Assembly (NCBI GenBank): GCA_902478825.1
Contig: CABSMK010000039.1
Location: 1 to 12,283, forward strand
DNA: 12,283 bases
Direction of reading: 5' to 3'
Origin: an uncultured Collinsella sp.
Lineage (GTDB): Bacteria > Actinomycetota > Coriobacteriia > Coriobacteriales > Coriobacteriaceae
Of the stretch, positions 1 to 7,100 are shown piece by piece. The position numbers and the translations under genes were made by a program. A model generated the notes under the pieces. That model did not search any database, was not told the DNA's origin, and saw only the letters and a program-made list of their open reading frames with translations. The stretch's first letter is position 1. Every line of letters begins with the position of its first letter.

Positions 1-707
1 TGCTCGCACTGGGCGACCAGCTCCTCCACGCGAGCAGCCTTCTCCTTGGTGAGGTTGATGAGCTTGCAGGCGTCCGCGTCGCGCTCAAACAGTTTGACCG
101 CGTAGTAGCGACGCTTGTTGGCGGGAACGCTCGCAGGCAGGTTATTCTCGATGTGGTCCAGAACGTCCTCGATGGAGGAATCGAACTTGTGCTCCGGCAC
201 CTGGCCCTTAGAAGCAGCGGACTTCTTGACCTGCTCGAAGAGCTCCTTGATGCCCTTGTTCTTAAGAGCCGAGATCATCATGACCGGACAACCGAGCTTC
301 TTGGAGAGCTTGTCCGTGTCGATCTTATCGCCGTTCTTCTCGACCAGGTCGGCCATGTTGAGGGCAACGACCACGGGCAGGCCGGTCTCGATAACCTGAA
401 GCGCCAGGTACAGGTTACGCTCGAGGTTGGTGGCGTCGACCACCTGGACGACAACATCGGGCTCGCCGCTCATGAGGTAATCGCGCGAGCATTGCTCCTC
501 GGGGCTGTAGGGGGAAAGCGAGTAGATGCCAGGGAGGTCCGTGATGGTAACGTTCTTGTCGCTTAGGAGCTTGGCTTCCTTTTTCTCAACCGTGACGCCG
601 GGCCAGTTGCCAACGTAGCCGTTGGCGCCGGTGATCAGGTTGAAAAGCGTGGTCTTGCCGCAGTTGGGGTTACCCGCCAGCGCGACATGGATCTGAGAAT
701 CCGCCAT
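1..707 (-). CDS. feoB: Ferrous iron transport protein B, N-terminal part (cut by window edge)
   Basis: FeoB is the inner-membrane Fe(II) transporter with a cytosolic GTPase head. The reverse strand from the ATG at 707-705 stays open to base 1, giving 235 codons of a protein usually of 600-800 residues, so only the G domain and the start of the GDI-like helical domain are visible. G1 is GNPNCGKTT (residues 12-20). The FeoB switch signature YVGNWPGVTVEKK (31-43) follows, then G3 DLPGIYSL (57-64), G4 NMAD (117-120) and G5 SALK (146-149). The start fits because MADSQIHVALAG leads straight into G1, with a purine-rich AAGGAAGAAGG upstream. It is the last visible gene of the feoA2-feoA1-feoB run, separated from feoA1 by 123 bp that hold two inverted repeats. 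The membrane domain lies outside the window. Identity is secure from the motifs. Confidence 0.96.
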   Translation of the reverse strand, partial: MADSQIHVALAGNPNCGKTTLFNLITGANGYVGNWPGVTVEKKEAKLLSDKNVTITDLPGIYSLSPYSPEEQCSRDYLMSGEPDVVVQVVDATNLERNLYLALQVIETGLPVVVALNMADLVEKNGDKIDTDKLSKKLGCPVMMISALKNKGIKELFEQVKKSAASKGQVPEHKFDSSIEDVLDHIENNLPASVPANKRRYYAVKLFERDADACKLINLTKEKAARVEELVAQCE

Positions 708-727
708 TCAATCCTTCTTCCTTGTGC

Positions 728-753
728 GCCTGCGCTGCTTTCTCCGCGCAGGC
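728..753 (-). other. Hairpin in the feoB leader
   Basis: A perfect 8-bp inverted repeat (728-735 gcctgcgc, 746-753 gcgcaggc) with a 10-base loop lies about 20 bases upstream of the feoB start. On the minus strand it is followed by the purine-rich feoB ribosome-binding region and not by a T-tract, so it is not an ordinary intrinsic terminator. It could tune feoB translation or mark a processing site. Function is inferred only. Confidence 0.45.
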
Positions 754-782
754 TGGATAATGTGCTTCAAAGTTGCTGCATT

Positions 783-802
783 AAGTTAGAAAAACCTAAC
801 TT
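783..802. promoter_or_regulatory. Inverted repeat between feoA1 and feoB, possible DtxR/IdeR-type iron box
   Basis: Perfect 7-bp arms aagttag (783-789) and ctaactt (796-802) are separated by 6 bases. On the minus strand the site reads AAAGTTAGG, five T, then CTAACTT. The GTTAG/CTAAC core resembles the half-sites of DtxR/IdeR iron repressors (IdeR consensus TTAGGTTAGGCTAACCTAA), although the central spacing differs. Its place directly before the transporter gene, inside the Feo cluster, suggests an internal operator that gives feoB its own iron control. It could instead be a weak hairpin acting as an attenuator. Confidence 0.5.
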
Positions 803-830
803 TATCTGCAGAAATATGCGCCGCGAGTCC

Positions 831-1052
831 TTACTGAACCTCGACGACGGCGGCCTCCTCCTTGCGGATGGAAAGCTCGTAGCCGCGCACGTTGATCTCG
901 ACCGGATCACCGAGCGGTGCAACCTTCACGACCTTGAACGAAGTGCCCTTGATGAGCCCCAGGTCCATAAGGTGGCGGCGAAGCGCGCCCTCACCGTGAA
1001 GCTTGACGATGGTGGAGCTCTCGCCCACCTTAACGTCACCCAACGTCTTCAT
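831..1052 (-). CDS. feoA: FeoA-family protein (second FeoA of the operon)
   Basis: This is a 73-residue FeoA-type protein, a small cytosolic SH3-like domain that associates with FeoB and supports Fe(II) uptake. The full length fits one FeoA domain. The visible family pattern is MKTLGDVKVGESSTIVKL, then LRRHLMDLGLIKGT (residues 24-37), then a basic beta-rich C-terminal half with VEINVRGYELSIRKEEA. The start at 1052 is preceded by AAAGGGGGACAAGTAA, an adequate ribosome-binding site. It lies 40 bp downstream of feoA2 and 123 bp upstream of feoB on the same strand. The tandem FeoA layout suggests the two are not redundant, but the sequence does not show which one contacts FeoB. Confidence 0.93.
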   Translation of the reverse strand: MKTLGDVKVGESSTIVKLHGEGALRRHLMDLGLIKGTSFKVVKVAPLGDPVEINVRGYELSIRKEEAAVVEVQ

Positions 1053-1084
1053 TTACTTGTCCCCCTTTCAGTGCGTACAGAAAT

Positions 1085-1104
1085 ACCGTCGACTAACCGA
1101 CGGT
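1085..1104 (-). other. Small stem-loop at the feoA2/feoA1 junction
   Basis: Perfect 7-bp arms accgtcg (1085-1091) and cgacggt (1098-1104) surround a 6-base loop. The structure overlaps the feoA2 stop codon (1093-1095). No T-tract follows on the minus strand, so it is more likely an mRNA stability or processing element than a terminator. Confidence 0.35.
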
Positions 1105-1335
1105 CATGATGTGCATGGCAACCTTGGAATCGATGCCAAAGCGTGCGCCCAGCACGGTGACGATGATATTGGCGCCACTCGAGCTCACCACGTGGATTTC
1201 GTTGCCCTCGACAAAGCCGAGGTCCTTGAGGTGGTGTTTCATGTCCTCATTGCCCTTTACACGAGACACGCGCACGGTTTCGCCCGCTTTTACCATCGAA
1301 AGCGGCATGGCCGGCATCTGCGGTCCGCAAGACAT
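1093..1335 (-). CDS. feoA: FeoA-family protein (first FeoA of the operon)
   Basis: This is an 80-residue FeoA-domain protein. It starts with a short MSCGPQMPAMPLSMV tail before the domain, which runs from about residue 15 (KAGETVRVSRVKG) through HHLKDLGFVEGNEIHVV and ends VLGARFGIDSKVAMHIM. These are the usual FeoA features, with the (L)xDLGF(V/I)xG helix and a C-terminal beta strand. AGGAG lies 7-8 bases upstream of the start at 1335. It opens the feoA2-feoA1-feoB run, and the 15-bp inverted repeat at 1378-1431 lies just upstream. The short Cys/Met-bearing leader (MSCGPQM) could bind metal, but that is speculation. Confidence 0.93.
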   Translation of the reverse strand: MSCGPQMPAMPLSMVKAGETVRVSRVKGNEDMKHHLKDLGFVEGNEIHVVSSSGANIIVTVLGARFGIDSKVAMHIMTVG

Positions 1336-1377
1336 GAGTTGCTCCTAACGTCAGTTCGTCCTCAACATCGACGTGAT

Positions 1378-1431
1378 AAAAGTTAACCACGTCTATGTTC
1401 GCTATAGTAAACTAGCACGTGGTTAACTTTT
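1378..1431 (-). promoter_or_regulatory. Probable feo operon operator/promoter: perfect 15-bp inverted repeat
   Basis: Arm aaaagttaaccacgt (1378-1392) is the exact reverse complement of 1417-1431, with 24 bases between. Each arm contains GTTAAC, itself palindromic (1382-1387 and 1422-1427), and the two lie exactly 40 bp apart, close to four helical turns. This spacing suits two dimers on one DNA face. The spacer holds -10-like minus-strand sequence (TACTATAGC), so the arms would flank the polymerase site. It lies 43 bp upstream of the first feoA and shares AAAGTTA with the inverted repeat before feoB. An iron- or redox-responsive repressor of the DtxR class is the natural guess. No clear -35 box was found. 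Confidence 0.6.
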
Positions 1432-1474
1432 TGGAAAGGGTCCCCATTCAGATTTCGAAAAAGTTTCCTATACG

Positions 1475-1514
1475 AAACAAAAAGGCGCGGCAAAGGACCA
1501 TCCTTTACCGCGCC
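1475..1514 (-). terminator. Intrinsic terminator of the HPr gene
   Basis: A 14-bp stem (1484-1497 with 1501-1514) has one internal mismatch and a 3-base loop. On the minus strand it is followed by TTTTTGTTT (complement of 1475-1483). It begins about 10 bases past the HPr stop codon and is a textbook intrinsic terminator separating ptsH from the feo promoter. Confidence 0.93.
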
Positions 1515-1523
1515 CTATCATGC

Positions 1524-1772
1524 TTAGAGCGAGAGGTTTCTGATCGACGTGACGCACGAGGCCTCATCCACGCCCGAAACGCGGAAGATAATGTCCTCGC
1601 CACACTCGCCGTAGAGAGCCATGAGGCCCATAACGTCGCGACCGTCGGTATGGCGATCACCGATGCTGACCGACACGTCACTACGATGCTTGGCGATAAT
1701 GTCATAGAGCAACGCAACCGGGCGGGCATGTAGTCCCAACGGATCTTTAATCGTCTTTGTAAACTCGACCAT
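1524..1772 (-). CDS. ptsH: HPr-family phosphocarrier protein with Asp at position 46
   Basis: HPr carries phosphate from Enzyme I to sugar-specific EIIA domains, in the cytosol. From the chosen start the protein has 82 residues and aligns without gaps to B. subtilis HPr over its first half. The active-site motif GLHARP puts the phosphorylated histidine at residue 15. The usual regulatory K-S46-I-M-G becomes RDVMG, so residue 46 is Asp. An upstream in-frame ATG (1796) would add eight residues. The start at 1772 is preferred because GGGAGGGGAC lies immediately before it and the resulting numbering fits the family. No ptsI or EII gene is adjacent. HPr-Ser46 kinase control is impossible at Asp46, and a permanently phosphomimetic state is possible. 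The family call is firm; the physiological role (general PTS, dihydroxyacetone kinase or regulatory) is open. Confidence 0.92.
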   Translation of the reverse strand: MVEFTKTIKDPLGLHARPVALLYDIIAKHRSDVSVSIGDRHTDGRDVMGLMALYGECGEDIIFRVSGVDEASCVTSIRNLSL

Positions 1773-1822
1773 GTCCCCTCCCACGACATCGCACATTCGG
1801 CCGGCAAAACCCAGCCACGTGG

Positions 1823-1856
1823 TAGTTATTGTAGCGTTAGATGCTTGTCGAGAGCC
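1823..1856 (-). promoter_or_regulatory. Weak candidate promoter for the HPr gene
   Basis: On the minus strand a TACAAT hexamer (1833-1828) lies about 55 bp upstream of the HPr start, and a TCGACA hexamer (1851-1846) lies just before it. The two are not ideally spaced relative to each other. Proximity is the main support. The left arm of the 50-bp inverted repeat begins right at this site. Confidence 0.3.
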
Positions 1857-2109
1857 CCTCCGGATACCCCGTGGTCAAAAAGTGGCAAATATGAGTACTG
1901 TCACCAATTTAGTAGCAGCAAAATCGAGAGCAAATTGCCTACTTTGAGCGATTCGAAGAGGTTGAAAGCCGTCAAACGCCATTTAAAGGGGGTTAGATAA
2001 ATTGATTTTGAGTCCATTTTTGCTCAAAACCGGCCGATAGATATGACACCTCTTTTGCAACAGTACTCATATTTGCCACTTTTTGACCACGGGGTATCCG
2101 GAGGGGCTC
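1852..2109. repeat. 258-bp element with perfect 50-bp terminal inverted repeats
   Basis: Bases 1852-1901 are the exact reverse complement of 2060-2109, 50 of 50 positions, around a 158-bp AT-richer core with no credible gene. The match stops sharply at both ends. The right arm is the 3' end of the permease gene and encodes its last residues, SPSGYPVVKKWQI, and the stop. The left arm is a non-coding copy next to the HPr promoter region. The core holds a smaller inverted repeat (2006-2012 ttttgag, 2023-2029 ctcaaaa) that may act as a weak terminator for the permease. No obvious target duplication flanks the element. It could be a MITE-like element, an invertible segment, or a fold-back duplication; the sequence cannot separate these. 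Confidence 0.85.
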
Positions 2110-3542
2110 AGCTCGCTCTCGGCGGCTTCGGGATCGGTCTCGCGCAGGCGGTTGATATAGCGGTTGTACCACATCACGGCAAGGCCCAGGAAGACAACCA
2201 CACCGCCAACGTTGTAGACCAGCGTCAGCCACAGCGGCTGATCGAGCGGAATGGTGCCGCAGATAAGCACGAAGCAGAAGACCACAAGCAGGAATGCGGC
2301 AACGACCAGGCCAAAGCTGCGCGAGCCCATGCGGAAGTCACGGGGAGCGGCGTCGAAGTTCTTGCGCAACATAAAGTAGGCAAGCAGGATCAGCAGCGGC
2401 GGGAGCAGAGCAGTGGCAGCCGTCATGTTAGTGACGATCATGAGCAGGTCGTCGAGGTTGCCGGAGCCCAGGGCCGGGATGATCAGGATGGGGACGACGA
2501 TAGCGAACTGCAGCCAAGCAGCGCGGGCGGGAATGCCATGCTCGTTAAGCTCGACGATCTTGCTACCAAAAACGCCCTTGGGGATCTCGGTGAAGAACAC
2601 CTTGATGGGAGCCGAGGTCCACATCATGAGGGAGCCCAGCGTGGCAGCGAGAAGGATCAAGCCGATGACGCGCGTGGACACTTCCATGGGAATGCCAAAG
2701 TGGGCAAAGACAGCGCCGAATACGTCGAAGATGCCGGTGGAGATGGCAACGCTGCCCTCGGGAATGAACAGGTTAACCAGCAGCGAAGCGCCTGCATACA
2801 GAAGGCCGATGGTCAGGCCGGCGATAACGACGGTGCGCACGAAGGCCTTGACGCCGCCCTTGAGGTCGTTGAGGAACACGCCGACAGACTCAGCGCCGCC
2901 AACGCCCTGGATGATCCAGGCAAGCGTACCGAAGAAGCCCCACGCAGTTGCGAAGTTGCTCATGTCGGGAGCCATGTTAGCGGGAGTAGGAGCCGTAGCG
3001 AACTCAACGCCGCCAAAGGCAGCAGCCAGGGACAGCAGGATGAACACGGCGGTCAGGCCGAGAGCCGCGGTCGAACCGAAGGAGGAAATGGAGCCGATCC
3101 ACTTAGCGCCCTTGGTCGAAACCCACGTGGCGATAGCAAAGACGACGATCTCGATAATGGTGATCCACAGCTGCGAAAGCTCGGCGTTGGCACCAAAGAA
3201 CACGTAGCTCGCGTAGATGATGACGTTGGGCAGGACGGACGCAAAGAAGAACAGGTTAACGAACCAGTAGCTAAATGCCGTCAGGAACGCCCAGCGACCA
3301 CCCATCGAGGTCTTAACCCATGCGTACACGCCAGACTCGGAGTCCTTGTTGAGGCCGACGAACTCGGCGGTAACCAGGGTATAGGGGACAAAGTACAAAA
3401 GCGTGGCGAAGAAGAACGACGGCGCAGCCGCCAAGCCGATGGCCGCGTTGTTGTTGATGATGTTCTTGATACCGAACACGGCGGCGACCGTCATGCCCAG
3501 CAGAGCGAACGAACCAATCGTTCCTCGTTTTTCAGAGCTCAT
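2067..3542 (-). CDS. APC-superfamily amino acid-type permease, third gene of the ebg-like operon
   Basis: This is a 491-residue polytopic membrane protein with about a dozen hydrophobic segments. It resembles the glutamate:GABA antiporter/YjeM-like branch of the APC superfamily. The first helix carries GSFALLGMTVAAVFGIKNI, the segment after helix 2 holds the family-like ESGVYAWVKTSMG, and GIPARAAWLQ precedes a late helix. The start at 3542 is preferred over an upstream in-frame TTG because GGGAGGG sits 3-4 bases before the ATG. It follows ebgC by 153 bp containing two hairpins, so its expression may be lower than that of ebgAC. In E. coli, as I recall, an APC permease gene (ygjI) also follows ebgAC. 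The substrate is unknown; an amino acid, or a glycosylated or aminated compound linked to the beta-galactosidase, are options. The last residues and stop codon lie in a 50-bp repeat arm. Confidence 0.87.
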   Translation of the reverse strand: MSSEKRGTIGSFALLGMTVAAVFGIKNIINNNAAIGLAAAPSFFFATLLYFVPYTLVTAEFVGLNKDSESGVYAWVKTSMGGRWAFLTAFSYWFVNLFFFASVLPNVIIYASYVFFGANAELSQLWITIIEIVVFAIATWVSTKGAKWIGSISSFGSTAALGLTAVFILLSLAAAFGGVEFATAPTPANMAPDMSNFATAWGFFGTLAWIIQGVGGAESVGVFLNDLKGGVKAFVRTVVIAGLTIGLLYAGASLLVNLFIPEGSVAISTGIFDVFGAVFAHFGIPMEVSTRVIGLILLAATLGSLMMWTSAPIKVFFTEIPKGVFGSKIVELNEHGIPARAAWLQFAIVVPILIIPALGSGNLDDLLMIVTNMTAATALLPPLLILLAYFMLRKNFDAAPRDFRMGSRSFGLVVAAFLLVVFCFVLICGTIPLDQPLWLTLVYNVGGVVVFLGLAVMWYNRYINRLRETDPEAAESELSPSGYPVVKKWQI

Positions 3543-3574
3543 AAGCCCTCCCAATCATCTGTTAAATGTCATCT

Positions 3575-3609
3575 AAAACCGTCCGGGCTGCAAGTGCAAA
3601 CACGGACGG
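3575..3609 (-). terminator. Hairpin plus short T-run before the permease (possible attenuator)
   Basis: A 7-bp stem ccgtccg (3579-3585) with cggacgg (3603-3609) and a 17-base loop is followed on the minus strand by TTTT. It lies between ebgC and the permease, about 35 bp before the permease start. This is a weak intrinsic terminator shape, so partial termination that lowers permease expression relative to ebgAC is plausible. Confidence 0.45.
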
Positions 3610-3618
3610 CGCACCTGC

Positions 3619-3662
3619 TAAGGGGAATGGGGAAAAGGGAGTCAACAAAGCCATCCCCCTTA
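3619..3662 (-). other. Second hairpin in the ebgC-permease gap
   Basis: Bases 3619-3630 pair with 3651-3662 over 12 positions with a single internal mismatch, around a 20-base loop. It lies directly downstream of ebgC and upstream of the hairpin at 3575-3609. No T-run follows. A 3'-end stabilising structure for the ebgAC message, or a processing site, would fit. Confidence 0.4.
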
Positions 3663-3695
3663 ACGGCGCGAAGCAAACGTCCAGGCGGACGAATA

Positions 3696-4151
3696 CTACT
3701 TGTTGGGGAAGGAATAACCTTCGACTGTCACGTGCAGTACCACGACGCGGGGATCCGCGGCATCGGCCACGACACGGTAGGCCTCGTCAATTTCGACGAC
3801 GGCAACGCCGCCGGTGGGAATCGTCACGGTCTCCCCCGTACCCTCAAAGCGCTCGCGATCATCGATATCGCTGTAGGCGCGCGTACAGGTAAGATCGGCC
3901 TTGGAAGCCACCTCAACGGTCAGATTGCCGTCGAGCGGGGCGAGCACGGTATGGTAGCGACGGTGACCGACCAGATCGGCAGTAGCCGCCTCGTGGGCGT
4001 TCACCCACCAATACACCAGCGAGTCGCCGATAGAGTACGCCACATCGTGCTGCAGTTCAGAAACGCCGTCGAGTGCCTGACCGGTACGCATCCACTTCTT
4101 GACGGACTTCATCTGGGCGTCGAAATCGGCACGCGAGTTAAAGATATGCAT
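3696..4151 (-). CDS. ebgC: Beta-galactosidase small subunit, EbgC-like (YhcH/YjgK/YiaL family)
   Basis: This 151-residue protein matches the pattern of E. coli EbgC (about 149 residues), the beta subunit that the Ebg beta-galactosidase needs for full activity. Shared stretches include IGDSL (residues 41-45), GHRRYH (62-67), EGTGETV (103-109), DEAYR (122-126) and the C-terminal VTVEGYSFPNK. The wider family includes sugar anomerase-type enzymes such as NanQ, with a cupin-like barrel. The ATG at 4151 lies 3 bases after the ebgA stop, with AAGGAGG inside the end of ebgA, so translation is coupled and subunits would be made together. E. coli EbgC has His where this protein has Asp122 in the (H/D)EAYR stretch, which may matter for metal or sugar binding. 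Identity is strong because it pairs with EbgA. Confidence 0.92.
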   Translation of the reverse strand: MHIFNSRADFDAQMKSVKKWMRTGQALDGVSELQHDVAYSIGDSLVYWWVNAHEAATADLVGHRRYHTVLAPLDGNLTVEVASKADLTCTRAYSDIDDRERFEGTGETVTIPTGGVAVVEIDEAYRVVADAADPRVVVLHVTVEGYSFPNK

Positions 4152-4154
4152 GAC

Positions 4155-7100
4155 TTATGCCTCCTTAATGGGTGCCAGCGCCTGAGCCAGATCGGCAGAC
4201 GTCAGCGGTCGCAGGGACACCTCAAAGCTGAAGCTCTCAAAACGGGTGCGATAGGAATCGAGCACCTCGGAACCCCAAGAGTTCGAACCAAGGCCGAGCA
4301 GCTGGTCGTTGATGTTGACCGTAACCGTGTCGCCCTTGACAAGGTCGTAGACGTGCTTGGCGTTATCGATGGCCTCGCAGCTATAGGGCCATGCCGAGAA
4401 CGAGAACGGGTTGGAAGCGGCGTCGGCCGGACGCGTCACCAGCACGCCGTCACCGTGGCTAGAGCGCAGGGCAACCCAGCGGGTACCCTCGCGGTTGGCA
4501 CAATCCTGGGGCATGACATACGGCGTGAACATGTCGTCGACCGTAGTGCGGTAATGGCCGACCGGGTTGGCGCGCAGCGAGTCCGGATAGTTCTCGCCCG
4601 GGCCGTGACCGTACCACTCAACGGCACGATCGCAACCGGGAACCTCGAAGGAGATGCCGATGCGCGGGATGATATCCGAGTAATCGCCGTAGGGCTCGCC
4701 GGAAACCTTGAGGTCGACGCGACCGCTCGGAAGCACGGTGTAGACGAGCTCGACGCACATGCCGAACGCGCGAACGGGAGGAGCAATACGTTGGCTCACG
4801 GTAACGACGACCGCATTGCCGTCCTGCTTCCAAGAAACCTTGCGGGTAGACGTCTGCATTACATCAATGAAGTTGTCCTTCCACAGGGAGTCGTACTCCT
4901 GGGCGTGGTTGTCGACGAGCGGATGCCAAAAACCAACCTGGGGACCGGAGGCCATGACGTCACGGCCGGATGCCTTCCACTTGCTCACGGTGCCGTTTAC
5001 CTTGTTGAAGGTCAGCTCGCCGTTGAGGGAGTGAATGCGAATCTCCTGCTCGGTCTCCTCGACCGTAAGCTCAGGACGAGTGGGAGCCGCGATGGCCGGC
5101 GCCGGATGGTTTGCGATGGCAAACTGGCTTGCGCCCAGTTGGAACATCGGCTCGCACCAGACGTGAGCGGCCATGGTGTAGGCGCGCACGGTCAGCAGGG
5201 TCTCGCCCACTGCGGCCTCGCGAATCACCAGTGGCAGTTGGACGGACTCGCCGGGGGCAACCGCACCGGGCATGAGCGTCTTGCGGCAGACCACGTCGCC
5301 GTCCACCAGGGTCTCGGCCGACAGGCAGACATCCTCGAGGGTGGTAAACCAACGCTTGTTGGTGACAGTCAGCTCGCCCGCCTCGGCATCATAAGCCATG
5401 CGAACCGGGCAGATGACCTGGCCATACTCAGTGAGGCCCGGGCTCGGCTGCTGCCAAGGGAACACCATGCCATCGATGCAGAAGTTGCTGTTGTTGGGGT
5501 AATCGCCGTTGTCGCCACCATACATATCGTAGGCAACGCCGTCCTCGGTCACAGCAGCCAAACCGTGGTCACACCATTCCCAAATGAACTGGCCCTGGAT
5601 GCAATCCCAGCGATCGAAGACCTCCTGGTACTCGGACAGGCCTCCGGGACCATTACCCATGGAGTGGCCGTACTCGCAGTTGATGCGCGGCTTGGGGAAC
5701 GGATGCTCACCAAAGTCGTTCATCTGCGACACACGGGAGTACATTGTAGAGATGACGTCGACGGTGTCGGCGTTGCGGTCCTCCTCGTAATGGACCGGAC
5801 GACCGTCGAGCTCGTGAGCCTTGGCGTACATCGCGCGGATGTTGCAGCCATAGCCGCTCTCGTTGCCCATCGACCACATGATGATGCACGCATGGTTGCG
5901 CTCCTGCATCACCAGGCGCTCAACACGGTCGACGTAGGCCGGCTCCCATGCCGGGTCGTCGGTGACCAGGGCGATATTGCCGATATTCTCGAAGCCGTGG
6001 CTCTCCATATCGGTCTCGGCGACCAGCATGATGCCGTACTCGTCGCACAGCTCGTAGAAGCGCGGGTCGTTGGCGTAGTGGGACGTGCGCACCGCGTTGA
6101 TGTTGTGCCGCTTCATGAGCTCCAGGTCGCGGCGCATGCGATCGAGGCCCACGGCGCGGCCCTTGTGATCGTCGTGATCGTGGCGGTTGACGCCATGCAT
6201 CTTAAAGTAAGTGCCGTTGAGGTAGATATGATTGCCCTCGACCGTCACCTCGGCAAGACCCTGGCGATGCGGGACGTACTCGCTCACCTTGTCACCGTCG
6301 TAGACCCCAAACGTAAGGTCATAGAGGAAGGGGTCCTCGGGATTCCAGAAGTGGGCATCGGTCACGCTGCACTCGGCATGGCCGTCGACGCACTCGCCCG
6401 TAGCCACCACGTTCTCGCCATCGCTGAGCGTATACACGACGCGGCTTGCGCCCTCGGCCACCGTATCGAGCGTGATCAGAGCGGTATCGCCCTCGCGGTG
6501 CGTGCGGAACCTAAAGTCGACCAGGTGCGCGGCGGGACGCTGCATAAGGTACACATCGCGGAAGATGCCCGAGGCCCACCACATATCCTGGTCCTCGATA
6601 TAGCTGCCATCGCTGTACTGCAGGACCTTGACCGCAAACAGGTTGTCGCCCTCGACGAGCGCGTCGGTCACGTCGAACTCGGCAGACAGGCGCGAACCCT
6701 TGGTCATGCCGATATACTGACCGTTGACGTACAGCTCGCCATAGCTCTCGATGCCGTCGAAGCGAATGATCTCGCGAGCGCCGGCAGGAACGGCGGGAAG
6801 GTTGACGATGCGCTGGTAGACGCCCGTGGGGTCGTCGGAGGGAACGAACGGCTGGTCCACCGGGAACGGGAAACCCTCGTCGGTATAGGCAAGGTTGCCA
6901 TAGCCGTCCACCTGCCACAGGTGCGGAACCTCCACGTGATCCCACTCGGGCTCGTACGTGGAAAGCTCCTCGTTAGAGACGGCAGCAGGCCCCTCAAAGA
7001 GGCGGAACTGCCACGAGCCGGACAGCTGGACAAACCCGCGCGACAGCTCACGGCTGTACGTTGCAGCGAGATCGGCGGTCTCGTAGCCCATAAAGTACGC

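Noticed and set aside
1852..2109. Insertion sequence with transposase
   Set aside because: The 158-bp core is too short for a transposase and has no credible gene; at most it is a non-autonomous element.
1993..2232. A 79-codon minus-strand frame running through the right repeat arm
   Set aside because: It overlaps the permease 3' end in another frame and has no ribosome-binding site. It may nonetheless recur wherever the repeat occurs.
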